From JBMNCQ01 sp049366715 (GTDB taxonomy: Bacteria; Bacillota; Peptococcia; Peptococcales; BICA1-8), in NCBI GenBank assembly GCA_049366715.1, contig JBMNCQ010000052.1, forward strand, positions 86,450 through 150,449: a stretch of DNA of 64,000 nucleotides. The letters run 5' to 3'. A program made the position numbers and the translations under genes. Shown here in pieces: positions 1-7,866 of this stretch (position 1 is its first letter; each line of letters opens with the position of its first letter). The notes beneath the pieces are model-generated. The model had not been told where the DNA came from. It did no database searches and saw only the letters and a program-made list of their open reading frames with translations.

Positions 1-733
1 TTACATCAGGATTATTCTGAACTTCTTCCGGAAGACCATCGGCTATTTTTATTCCATAATCTAAAACAGCTACTCTGTCCGACAGGCCCATTACAAACTT
101 CATATCATGTTCCACCAGAAAAATCGTTAACCCCATATCTCTTATTTGTCTAATTTTCGCAACCAGAACTTCTTTCTCTTGAGGATTCATGCCCGCAGCA
201 GGTTCGTCCAGCAATAACAGTTCCGGCTCCGAAGCCAATGCCCGGGCAATTTCCAAACAACGTTGTTCTCCATAGGACAAGTTTTCCGCATTTTCTTCCA
301 TTTTATTGGCAAGGCCCATTATCTTCAAGCATTCTATCGCTTTTTCTTCAATTTCTTTTTCTTCTTTTTTGACAGCCGGTAACCTTGTTAAAGCTCCGAA
401 CAAGCCGGCTTTGCTCCTGGTGTGTCTGCCTACTTTCACATTATCTAAAACTGTCAGTTCTTTAAACAGTCTAATATTCTGGAATGTTCTGGCAATTCCC
501 AGGTTATTGATCTGATAGGGTTTCAAACCATGAATATTCCTGTCCTTATACTTAATCACACCGCTGGTAGGGCTGTAAATACCTGTAATTATATTAAATA
601 CCGTACTTTTTCCTGCACCGTTAGGGCCAATAAGAGACATTACTTCACCTTTAGCAATTTTTAAGTCCACTTTATTCACTGCAATCAGCCCGCCAAATCT
701 AATGGTAGCCTTTTCTAATTGTAATAACGGCAT
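1..733 (-). CDS. livG: LivG-like branched-chain amino-acid ABC transporter ATPase (3' end off window)
   Basis: Cytoplasmic ATPase energising uptake of branched-chain amino acids with LivH/LivM. I read the frame directly from the minus strand: it starts at an ATG at 731-733, touching the livM stop codon, and stays open to the left edge, giving 244 residues. The family has about 255, so only the last dozen or so are missing. The Walker A motif GPNGAGKST sits near residue 38, after the typical LivG opening 'LLQLEKATIRFGGLIAVNKV'. The visible end (ADGLPEEVQNNPDV) is the usual LivG tail. A livF partner would be expected just beyond the edge. Confidence 0.93.
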   Translation of the reverse strand, partial: MPLLQLEKATIRFGGLIAVNKVDLKIAKGEVMSLIGPNGAGKSTVFNIITGIYSPTSGVIKYKDRNIHGLKPYQINNLGIARTFQNIRLFKELTVLDNVKVGRHTRSKAGLFGALTRLPAVKKEEKEIEEKAIECLKIMGLANKMEENAENLSYGEQRCLEIARALASEPELLLLDEPAAGMNPQEKEVLVAKIRQIRDMGLTIFLVEHDMKFVMGLSDRVAVLDYGIKIADGLPEEVQNNPDV

Positions 734-1651
734 TTAATTCCCCCCTTTAGCAGTTTTCTTTTCATCTTTATTATTTTTAGCTTTTGTTAAGGATTTAAAA
801 TTTCGTTTAAGCAGCTTAGTTATATTTATTCCCCCTAACAGACCGTTAGGCCGGAAAATCATCATAGCTACCAGAAGCGCACCGTATAACAGCATCCGGT
901 ATTCTGCCGAAAAACGCAGAAGTTCGGGGACAGACGTCAGGACTGTTGCTCCCAGGACTGTCCCGGGTATACTGCCCAACCCCCCTAAAACAACCATGTT
1001 TAAAATTTCTATGGATTTCATAAAGCCGAAATCACTGGGCTGGATTACCATTATTTTATGAGCCCATAATGCCCCGCCTACACCGGCTAGAAAAGTGCCT
1101 AAAACAAACATTTTGATTTTATATGCCGTAGCATTAATTCCATAGCACTCAGCAGCTATTTCATCTTCTCTGATTGCCAGCAAAGATCTCCCAAAGCGGG
1201 AATTCTCTGCCCGATACATCAGGAAAATCGCTAAAATAACAATGAATAACGTCACTGTAAAAGTTGTTTTGGGAGGAATGCCGGCCAGACCCATGGCTCC
1301 ACCCACAATAGGCATATTAAACAACAGTGATTTGACAATTTCCCCGAATCCTAGAGTAGCAATGGCTAAGTAGTCACCGGTAAGCCTTAAAGTGGGGTAC
1401 CCGATGATTAACCCAAATAACCCGGCCACACATCCGCCGATTAAAAGGGCAAAAATAAAGGGTAGTCCTAAATTCATCGAAACCATAGCCGAAGAATAGG
1501 CCCCGATACTCATATACGCAGCATGACCCAGAGATAATTGTCCGGTAACACCGGTGATAAGATTCAAGCCCAGGGCTAGAACAATGTATACCCCGACTGT
1601 TATGGCAATTGACTCAATGTATGGCGGTAATAAGCCATTTAGAAATGTCAT
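734..1651 (-). CDS. livM: LivM-like branched-chain amino-acid ABC permease
   Basis: Inner-membrane permease subunit of the liv importer, 305 residues with about eight to nine hydrophobic segments. It carries the family's 'GLNLITGVTGQLSLGHAAY' segment near residue 30 and the conserved 'GGLGSIPGTVLGA' loop late in the protein. Its stop abuts the livG start, and livH lies 11 bp upstream, so the genes are co-transcribed and probably translationally coupled. The C-terminus is lysine-rich and cytoplasmic. Substrate specificity within the branched-chain/hydrophobic amino-acid family cannot be read from the sequence. Confidence 0.94.
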   Translation of the reverse strand: MTFLNGLLPPYIESIAITVGVYIVLALGLNLITGVTGQLSLGHAAYMSIGAYSSAMVSMNLGLPFIFALLIGGCVAGLFGLIIGYPTLRLTGDYLAIATLGFGEIVKSLLFNMPIVGGAMGLAGIPPKTTFTVTLFIVILAIFLMYRAENSRFGRSLLAIREDEIAAECYGINATAYKIKMFVLGTFLAGVGGALWAHKIMVIQPSDFGFMKSIEILNMVVLGGLGSIPGTVLGATVLTSVPELLRFSAEYRMLLYGALLVAMMIFRPNGLLGGINITKLLKRNFKSLTKAKNNKDEKKTAKGGN

Positions 1652-1662
1652 ATGCTAACCAC

Positions 1663-2559
1663 CTACACTTTCTTGAAGATTTCTTTTCCAAATAATCCCG
1701 TGGGCTTAATCAATAGTACCAGGATTAAAATACCGAATGCTATGGCATCGCGGTAGGAAGAAAGCCCGATTGCTACAGATAACATTTCAACGATTCCCAG
1801 GGTTATTCCGCCAAACATTGCCCCCGGAATACTTCCGATTCCACCCAGTACGGCAGCAGTAAATGCTTTGAGACCAGGCAGTAAGCCCATATTATATTTG
1901 ACCACACCAAAATAAATACCCACTAAAACTCCCCCCGCTGCCGCCAGGGCAGAACCGATAGCAAATGTATAGGATATGATCCGGTCAACATTTACCCCCA
2001 TCAGGGCTGCCGTATCATAATCCTGAGAAGCAGCACGCATGCCTTTACCCATCTTGGTTTTTTTGATAATGTATTGCAGACCGATCATTAATAAGGCCGA
2101 AACAACGATCATTAAGATCTGCAGATTCGTAATCTGGGCACCTGCAAATAGGTTATAGGCTTTTACTTCAAAAAGGATATCTTCGGTAGGCGGGAAAGAT
2201 CTGGGTTTTACACCAAAAACCATATTTGCCAGACTGGATAAAAATATCGATACACCGATTGCGCTGATCAGAGCAGCCAGCCGTTTCGAACGCCTTAAAG
2301 GCCGGTAAGCTATTTTTTCAATAAAAATTGCCATAATCATACAAAAAAGCATGGCACCTAAGAAAGCAATGATTATATGAACTTTAAAAACCGTCACCAA
2401 TAACAGCCCTACGAAAGCACCTGTCATATAAATTTCGCCATGGGCAAAGTTTATTAGCATAATAATTCCATAAACCATAGTATAACCTAAGGCAATTAAG
2501 GCATAGGTAGATCCGAGGGCAATTCCGTTTATTAACTGCACAATAAAATTACTGATCAT
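1663..2559 (-). CDS. livH: LivH-like branched-chain amino-acid ABC permease
   Basis: Second membrane-spanning subunit of the importer, 298 residues. It shows the LivH signature 'GYTMVYGIIMLINFAHGEI' near residue 25 and 'VLGGIGSIPGAMFGG' near residue 240. The start has a strong AGGAGG ribosome site. It lies downstream of livK across an 81-bp gap holding a hairpin, which would let the binding protein be made in excess over the membrane subunits, a common arrangement in ABC importers. Confidence 0.94.
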   Translation of the reverse strand: MISNFIVQLINGIALGSTYALIALGYTMVYGIIMLINFAHGEIYMTGAFVGLLLVTVFKVHIIIAFLGAMLFCMIMAIFIEKIAYRPLRRSKRLAALISAIGVSIFLSSLANMVFGVKPRSFPPTEDILFEVKAYNLFAGAQITNLQILMIVVSALLMIGLQYIIKKTKMGKGMRAASQDYDTAALMGVNVDRIISYTFAIGSALAAAGGVLVGIYFGVVKYNMGLLPGLKAFTAAVLGGIGSIPGAMFGGITLGIVEMLSVAIGLSSYRDAIAFGILILVLLIKPTGLFGKEIFKKV

Positions 2560-2586
2560 CAGCTATTACCTCCTCTGAAAAATATC

Positions 2587-2624
2587 TTAAAAGGGTCTGG
2601 CCCATTGAGGGCAGACCCTTTTAA
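2587..2624 (-). terminator. Intercistronic hairpin between livK and livHMG
   Basis: A perfect 13-bp inverted repeat (arms 2587-2599 and 2612-2624) with a 12-nt loop. On the minus strand it is followed shortly by a run of five T. It sits between livK and livH, so it may be a partial terminator or an mRNA-stabilising stem that raises livK output relative to the permease genes. Confidence 0.65.
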
Positions 2625-2640
2625 GGTCCTTAACTACCTC

Positions 2641-3840
2641 TTATTTAACCGGAACTTTCTTCAATAATGTCCAGCTTTGGTCTTTAACTTGTAAGAGATA
2701 AACAGGACTTTTGACCGGCTCACGATCAGAACCAAAAGTAGTATTACCGGAAACACCGGGATAATCCTTCGTCTCGGCTAAAGTATCTTTAAATACTTCA
2801 GGATCAGCACTATTTGCATTTTTAATTGCCTCTGCGATCAGCATTACGGCATCATAACCCTGAGCATTGAAAAGGTCAGGCTCTTTATCATATTTAGCTT
2901 TAAAGGCATCAATGAATTTTCCTGTTTCTTCCGTGGGCTGTTCAGGGGAGAAACCTGCATAGGAAACACTGCCTTCAACAGCTTCGCCGCCTAATTCCCA
3001 GAAAGTCGCACTCTGTAAGCCGTCACCGCCGACCATGATAATATCGTTCATACCTTGCTTACGCACTTCTTTCATAATAAGTCCGCCCTCAGTATAGTAA
3101 CCCGAGAAAACAATAACCTGGGCGCCGGAACTTTTGATATTTGATACTTGTCCGCTGAAATCAGTATCGCCATCCTGAATGCTTTCTTCGATAACAATTT
3201 CCCCGCCGTTATCAAGAATACCCTGTTTAAAGATTTCACTCAAACCTACACTAAAATCGTTGTTTACGGAAGTAATCAGAGCTACTTTTGTCCAGCCTAA
3301 TTCATTGATTAAATAGTCCATAGTAGTTGGTCCGCCAACGGAATCTAATAAAGTATTTCTGAAAATATAAGGTCCAATTTCAACTACTCCGGCTCCTGTA
3401 GCACCTGCAGAAATCTGTACGACATTATTCTGGTTGGCAATAGGTGCGGTAGCCTTGGTAACACCTGTAGTGGGATCACCTACGATAGCTGCAACTTTAT
3501 CCTGAGTTACAAATTTTTGTACGATATTTGCTGCTTGAGCCTTATCATAACGGTGGTCCTCAACAACTATTTCTATTTGGGCACCGCCAAGTAAGCCACC
3601 GGCATTATTCACATCTTCGGCAGCCATCTCCATGCCTTCCAAAGTGTTCTGTCCATAATATGCAGTGTCACCGGTTAAGTCACCTAAGAAGCCGATTTTC
3701 ACTACTTCGGGAGCTTGTGCTTCTCCTTGCGGCTCTTCCTGAGCAGGTTCTTCTTTAGCACCGCCACCGCAACCGGCTAATGTTAATGATAAAATTAATA
3801 AGATTGAAAGTACCCAAAACGCTTTTTTAGATTTAATCAT
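2641..3840 (-). CDS. livK: LivK-like substrate-binding lipoprotein
   Basis: Extracytoplasmic binding protein for branched-chain or related amino acids, 399 residues. The N-terminus is a lipoprotein signal peptide with lipobox LAGC (Cys24), followed by an acidic Gly/Glu/Gln-rich linker. The body matches the type 1 periplasmic-binding fold of ABC importers ('KIGFLGDLTGDTAYYGQNTL', 'GGDGLQSATFWELGG'). The AAGGGGG ribosome site is well placed. It is the first gene of the liv operon, 72 bp downstream of the sigma-54 activator gene. Confidence 0.94.
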   Translation of the reverse strand: MIKSKKAFWVLSILLILSLTLAGCGGGAKEEPAQEEPQGEAQAPEVVKIGFLGDLTGDTAYYGQNTLEGMEMAAEDVNNAGGLLGGAQIEIVVEDHRYDKAQAANIVQKFVTQDKVAAIVGDPTTGVTKATAPIANQNNVVQISAGATGAGVVEIGPYIFRNTLLDSVGGPTTMDYLINELGWTKVALITSVNNDFSVGLSEIFKQGILDNGGEIVIEESIQDGDTDFSGQVSNIKSSGAQVIVFSGYYTEGGLIMKEVRKQGMNDIIMVGGDGLQSATFWELGGEAVEGSVSYAGFSPEQPTEETGKFIDAFKAKYDKEPDLFNAQGYDAVMLIAEAIKNANSADPEVFKDTLAETKDYPGVSGNTTFGSDREPVKSPVYLLQVKDQSWTLLKKVPVK

Positions 3841-3912
3841 TTTAAATTTACCCCCTTATTTTTTTTTAGAAGTTTGGCAACAGTAAAAATCTTAAAAATT
3901 CAAAATGTAATT

Positions 3913-5637
3913 CTATCTCACCCCCCATTTGTCTTTCCTTTCAGCAACACCCAGTTTTTTCATTTTATAGTAGAGTGTACTGCGAGGAATGCCTAATATT
4001 TTTGCAGCTTTTGATTTATTTCCATCAGAGCCATCTAATGCCTGGAGTATAACTTCTTTTTCCGCACGGTCTGTTACATCGATTAAAGTTGAGCCTTCAT
4101 GGTGAATGGTTTTGTATTTTGTTAGTTTTAAACCAACAGGAAGATTATCCTCAGTCATTCTATTGTTTTCCGCCATAATAACCATCCGCTCGATCACATT
4201 GCGCAGTTCCCTGATATTCCCGGGCCAGGCGTAATTTAAAAAGATATTCATTACCTCCGGTTCAATTTGCACTATGTTGCGATTATGAAGACTGCAAAAT
4301 TCCCTGGTAAATAAATACACTAACTCCGGAATGTCTTCTTTGCGCTTTCTCAGCGGAGGAATCTCTACGGAAACAACATTCAATCGATAATAAAGGTCTT
4401 CCCGAAAAGTGCCTTCCTGAATCATGCTCTCCAAATTTCTATTTGTAGCAGCAATTACCCTGACATCAACTTTTATCGGCTCACTACCGCCCACTCTGTA
4501 AAAATGCTGATTCTGCAAAATTCTAAGCAGCTTGACCTGCATTTCCGGTTGCAGCTCCCCAATTTCATCCAGAAACACCGTACCGTTATGAGCCAGCTCA
4601 AAGGTTCCCGGTTTTCCTTTTTTATCAGCCCCGGTAAAAGCTCCCGGGTTATAGCCAAAAAGTTCACTTTCAAATAACGTGGGAGGAACGGCAGCACAAT
4701 TTATTACGATAAAAGGCTTGGTACGTCTGGAACTATAATTGTGGATGGATTCGGCAAACAGCTCTTTCCCTGTTCCGCTTTCGCCCCTGATCAACACCGC
4801 GGTACTTGTTGTCGCCACCCTTTTCGCCATCCCGATAACTTCCAGCAGTCTCTTACTATGCCCGTAAATCTTAGCGAAAGCATCCGCAGGACCGTTATAT
4901 TTTTTAATTTCATTTTTCAAAATATCTACTTGTGAACTGGCTTTAGATAATTCATTATGCAAATTCACCGTTTCTGTAATATCCCGTTCGGAACAAACAC
5001 TCCCTAAAATAGTTTCTGCACTATAAATAATGGGACGGGCGTTAATCAGCACATGATTTTCCGGGCGGGGCTGATGGTAAGCATCCCTTACTTCCTGTTT
5101 ATTGATCACATTGGTAACCACCAGACTTGAAAAAAATTCGGCAATATTCTGCCCCATGATAAGTGTACAGGGAATTTGGTACAATTCCTCCGCCCTTCTA
5201 TTCCAGCCAATTACATTATTTTCTTTATCAATCATCGTGATTGCTTCATGAACAGTATCCATCAAAGTACTCATTTGACATTCCAGAAAATTAATTTCCT
5301 GCCAGAGAACCGGTAGTAAAGTGCCGGCTTCAATGATTCCAAGGGGTCTTTTGTTTTCTACTACCACGGCAGTTTTGTCCGTATTTGCCGTTATTACCTG
5401 CAATAACCGGGGTATAGGCATTTCCGCTTCTACCGAATAACCCCGGGCAGCTTTTCCTTTACGCACATCTTCAATTTTGCGGTATACTTTCCATTCTTGC
5501 TCCCCGCAAGGCACAAGAAAAGCTGCCAACCCTGTTTCCTTAATCTCTTCATTTAGATTTTCTTCCAGATCAATTTGCAAAACAGGTTTGCGCATAATTT
5601 TTTTAATATCCATTATCCGGCTAGGGCCTGAAAACAT
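3913..5637 (-). CDS. Sigma-54-dependent transcriptional activator with PAS domain
   Basis: Enhancer-binding activator of sigma-54 RNA polymerase, 574 residues. The order is: a CBS-like N-terminal region (about 1-115), a PAS domain (about 125-240, 'MDTVHEAITMIDKENNVIGW'), an AAA+ ATPase and a C-terminal Fis-type helix-turn-helix. The ATPase has Walker A GESGTGKE, the sigma-54 contact loop GAFTGA and Walker B VFLDEIGE. The helix-turn-helix is 'SKAAKILGIPRSTLYYKMKK'. GGAGGCG precedes the ATG. Its position suggests control of livKHMG, but I found no -24/-12 promoter in the 72 bp before livK, so the target is inferred from proximity only. Confidence 0.92.
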   Translation of the reverse strand: MFSGPSRIMDIKKIMRKPVLQIDLEENLNEEIKETGLAAFLVPCGEQEWKVYRKIEDVRKGKAARGYSVEAEMPIPRLLQVITANTDKTAVVVENKRPLGIIEAGTLLPVLWQEINFLECQMSTLMDTVHEAITMIDKENNVIGWNRRAEELYQIPCTLIMGQNIAEFFSSLVVTNVINKQEVRDAYHQPRPENHVLINARPIIYSAETILGSVCSERDITETVNLHNELSKASSQVDILKNEIKKYNGPADAFAKIYGHSKRLLEVIGMAKRVATTSTAVLIRGESGTGKELFAESIHNYSSRRTKPFIVINCAAVPPTLFESELFGYNPGAFTGADKKGKPGTFELAHNGTVFLDEIGELQPEMQVKLLRILQNQHFYRVGGSEPIKVDVRVIAATNRNLESMIQEGTFREDLYYRLNVVSVEIPPLRKRKEDIPELVYLFTREFCSLHNRNIVQIEPEVMNIFLNYAWPGNIRELRNVIERMVIMAENNRMTEDNLPVGLKLTKYKTIHHEGSTLIDVTDRAEKEVILQALDGSDGNKSKAAKILGIPRSTLYYKMKKLGVAERKDKWGVR

Positions 5638-5684
5638 AATTACGCCTCCAAAGGTCGTTTTCTTTATCTATTTTTTAGTCATGT

Positions 5685-5698
5685 GTCGAAAATTCGAC
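5685..5698. promoter_or_regulatory. Inverted repeat resembling paired Spo0A boxes
   Basis: GTCGAA/TTCGAC arms separated by AA, about 50 bp upstream of the activator ATG. On the plus strand it contains TGTCGAA, an exact match to the Spo0A box TGNCGAA. The opposite arm reads AGTCGAA, one mismatch. It lies between a terminator and the gene, where an operator would be expected. The assignment is by motif only. Confidence 0.4.
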
Positions 5699-5710
5699 TA
5701 TTTGGGGTGT

Positions 5711-5743
5711 AAAAAAACGCTCACTAAAGGAACTTAGTGAGCG
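5711..5743 (-). terminator. Rho-independent terminator or leader attenuator
   Basis: A perfect 10-bp stem (5718-5727 with 5734-5743) and 6-nt loop, followed on the minus strand by seven T (5711-5717). It is 74 bp upstream of the sigma-54 activator. It probably ends transcription arriving from the arsR side. If the activator promoter lies further upstream it would act as an attenuator. Confidence 0.85.
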
Positions 5744-6071
5744 CCGTTGCTCGTCATAAGTATTTATTACTCACTTATATGTTTTTATCTTGTTGTATAA
5801 CACTTTAAACTATTTTTGTCCAATTTTCAATAGTTTTTCAATAAGAATACTGAATACAATATATAACAGTTTCAGATAACGCTTGTGAATTATATAACAC
5901 ATTTGACTGAATATTCACTACTATCTTCATATTTCAGGGCAAGTTTTACCTGCATGTTAAAATCACGTATTTTCCCGTACCATATTATAAAGATCTGCCG
6001 GATTGTCCTCATTTTCACTAACAACTTGTCCAAATACTTCTGTTGTTCGGCCTGGAGGGAAAAGCGGTAGG
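5744..6071 (-). other. Intergenic stretch with a possible small ORF remnant
   Basis: About 330 bp between the arsR stop and the terminator. On the minus strand a frame stays open from the arsR end to a TAA at 5890-5892, reading about 60 codons with protein-like composition (…QQKYLDKLLVKMRTIRQIF… then …NMQVKLALKYEDSSEYS…). There is no good start codon or ribosome site, so it could be the tail of a lost gene or chance. No promoter or RNA is evident. Confidence 0.25.
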
Positions 6072-6431
6072 CTAAATATGCCTGATATGTTCTACTCCTT
6101 GCTCCAAAATTCTAAAAATGTGTTCATCATCCAAAGAATAGTAGACATTCTTTCCTTCTTTACGATGTTTTACCAGCCGCAAATTTCTCAGCACCCTCAA
6201 CTGATGGGAAATAGCAGACTGAGACATTTCCAGAATTACAGATATGTCACAAACACACATTTCCGCTTGTTTCAAGCAATGCAGAATTTTAAGCCGGGTA
6301 GGATCGCCAAAAGCTTTAAAAATAGCAGATAAGTTCTGCACAGCCTCTTCTTCTAGCAGATCCTGTTTTACCCTTTGGACCAGTTCTTCATGAATACAGG
6401 TAATCTCACACAAAATATCCTTTTCTTCCAC
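6072..6431 (-). CDS. ArsR/SmtB-family metal-responsive repressor (CadC-like)
   Basis: Dimeric winged-helix repressor that leaves DNA on binding metal, about 119 residues. It has the family motif 'EMCVCDISVILEMSQSAISHQLRVL', in which the Cys pair of the alpha-3 site (CVCD) is intact, plus N-terminal cysteines (CEITC) like those of CadC. The GTG at 6431 is preferred over 6440 because it lies 6 nt after GAGGTG. The likely target is the metal P-ATPase 1.4 kb upstream, whose promoter carries an SmtB-type operator. Metal specificity (Cd/Zn/Pb) is inferred from CadC resemblance. Confidence 0.9.
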   Translation of the reverse strand: MEEKDILCEITCIHEELVQRVKQDLLEEEAVQNLSAIFKAFGDPTRLKILHCLKQAEMCVCDISVILEMSQSAISHQLRVLRNLRLVKHRKEGKNVYYSLDDEHIFRILEQGVEHIRHI

Positions 6432-6496
6432 TATTCGCACCTCTTTTGCAGATACAAGCCTATTTTTATTTATTTTATTATAAGATAGCGTTCAAT

Positions 6497-6703
6497 TCAA
6501 ATTCTAATTACCAGGTAATCGCCGCTTTGCATTTGCACAACGTCTGCTTTCATTGCTTTGGCAACATCCTGAGTCAATATTTTGGCCTCTTCTTCATTTT
6601 CTGCCAATAGGGATAACTGTTTACCACCTAATATCCGCTTAGAATTTAAAGTCACCAGGGCGATGATTTCATAATTAGGTTTACTCGATCCTTCCCTGCC
6701 CAC
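6497..6703 (-). CDS. Small partner protein of YIEGIA (capping-complex subunit type)
   Basis: 68 residues starting at GTG with GGAGGG upstream, directly after the YIEGIA-family gene (2-bp gap). No signal peptide or membrane segment. The composition suggests a compact alpha/beta fold ('IIALVTLNSKRILGGKQL', 'LLAENEEEAKILTQDVAKAM'). Proteins of this size beside YIEGIA genes in spore-forming Clostridia are named 'capping complex subunit for YIEGIA'; I assign it by that context. The biochemical role is unknown. Confidence 0.7.
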   Translation of the reverse strand: MGREGSSKPNYEIIALVTLNSKRILGGKQLSLLAENEEEAKILTQDVAKAMKADVVQMQSGDYLVIRI

Positions 6704-6705
6704 AA

Positions 6706-7614
6706 CTATTCCCTCCCCACCAGATTTGTCTTCATTAAGGCCTGACTTTTCTTAACACTTTCCAAGAGGGGGGTTTTCCGGACCGCTGTGATCATCCTCT
6801 CCAGATCCGGCACTAACGGAACCAGCGCAATTATTCCTCTGCCCTCTTGATAGTCTTTGCGGGTAAAATGATAGCGTTTAACACCTACGGACCGGGCCGC
6901 CTCAAATAAAATAGCCTGTCTTAACCCATAATTATCCAAAGTAATCCGGAAGTGTTCTTCATTAGGATAAATTACTACTGCTAAACCTTCTTCCGCAAAT
7001 AGCTTACGGGCATTTTCCGTTCCTAACTGATCCGAGACATAAATGCCGTCAACATATAATTCGGACCCCTTGACTTCAACCTTGCCGGCCTTAACTTGAG
7101 CGATATCACCAACTGTTTTCCCTTTGGAAAACCTCTGTAAAATAAAAAAACTCACCAGACCCACGCTAACCCCGCTGCCGACATTTATCCAAACAGCCTC
7201 ATTATTTATTAATTGTATGGTCAGCGCCGTAAGGAAGGAAACGGTTAAGGCAAGATAATTACGGGCTTCAAAGGTTTTGGCAATACCGTCAATATAAGCT
7301 GCCCCCCGGTATGCGAACTCTGTCTGCTCTAAGTTTTCCAGACTACTGGCCTCCATCTTCCGCACGTCCCTAAATTGCTGGATGGCTAAAGATAAGAAAG
7401 TAACGGCAACGAAATTTTTCGTCATTAAAGCCGGAATAGCAACTGCCCCTAATGCTGCCGCTATAAAACCGGTAACTAAATGAATAAGATATCCGTTAGG
7501 AAAAGTCGGATATTGCCGGTAATCTTCCTTGAGGGTTAGAATACGGGCTAATGTTCCCATGATTATTCCTGTAACAATCAACACAATATACTCCGTTGAA
7601 ATGATGTCGTTCAT
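6706..7614 (-). CDS. YIEGIA-family membrane protein
   Basis: 303 residues. The N-terminal half has about five hydrophobic segments (membrane) and the C-terminal half is soluble ('ITLDNYGLRQAILFEAARSV'). The family's name motif appears as YIDGIAKTFEARNY near residue 107, one substitution from YIEGIA. Start: the ATG at 7614 lies 5 nt after GGAGG, better than the ATG at 7632. The family is widespread in spore-forming Clostridia, of unknown function and probably sporulation-linked. It forms a two-gene unit with the 68-residue protein. Confidence 0.78.
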   Translation of the reverse strand: MNDIISTEYIVLIVTGIIMGTLARILTLKEDYRQYPTFPNGYLIHLVTGFIAAALGAVAIPALMTKNFVAVTFLSLAIQQFRDVRKMEASSLENLEQTEFAYRGAAYIDGIAKTFEARNYLALTVSFLTALTIQLINNEAVWINVGSGVSVGLVSFFILQRFSKGKTVGDIAQVKAGKVEVKGSELYVDGIYVSDQLGTENARKLFAEEGLAVVIYPNEEHFRITLDNYGLRQAILFEAARSVGVKRYHFTRKDYQEGRGIIALVPLVPDLERMITAVRKTPLLESVKKSQALMKTNLVGRE

Positions 7615-7671
7615 TTTGACCTCCGCAATCATTCCTTTATCTTATTTTTTCTTAAAACCGTTTTTGTATAC

Positions 7672-7695
7672 AAAAAAACTGGCCGGGCCAGTTTT
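7672..7695 (-). terminator. Terminator of the metal P-ATPase gene
   Basis: Stem AAAACTGG/CCAGTTTT (7675-7682 with 7688-7695) with a 5-nt loop, followed on the minus strand by a seven-T run. It lies 170 bp beyond the ATPase stop codon. The spacer also holds a GGGCTGC/GCAGCCC hairpin near 7753-7776. Confidence 0.85.
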
Positions 7696-7866
7696 ACGTA
7701 CAATCAAAGAGAAGACCGGCAACCGGGAAATACCGTGACCTCCGTTGCCTGCCGGGCTGCCCCGGAAAGCAGCCCTTGAGTTTAGGTCAATACTTTGCCG
7801 CGCAGATGCCCCATCTCCTAAAGATCAGTCTTTTTCAAAAACTCTTCGTACCGCCTCTAAAAAAGC

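Noticed and set aside
306..515. Plus-strand open frame at the left edge
   Set aside because: Antisense to livG, which shows Walker A and family motifs.
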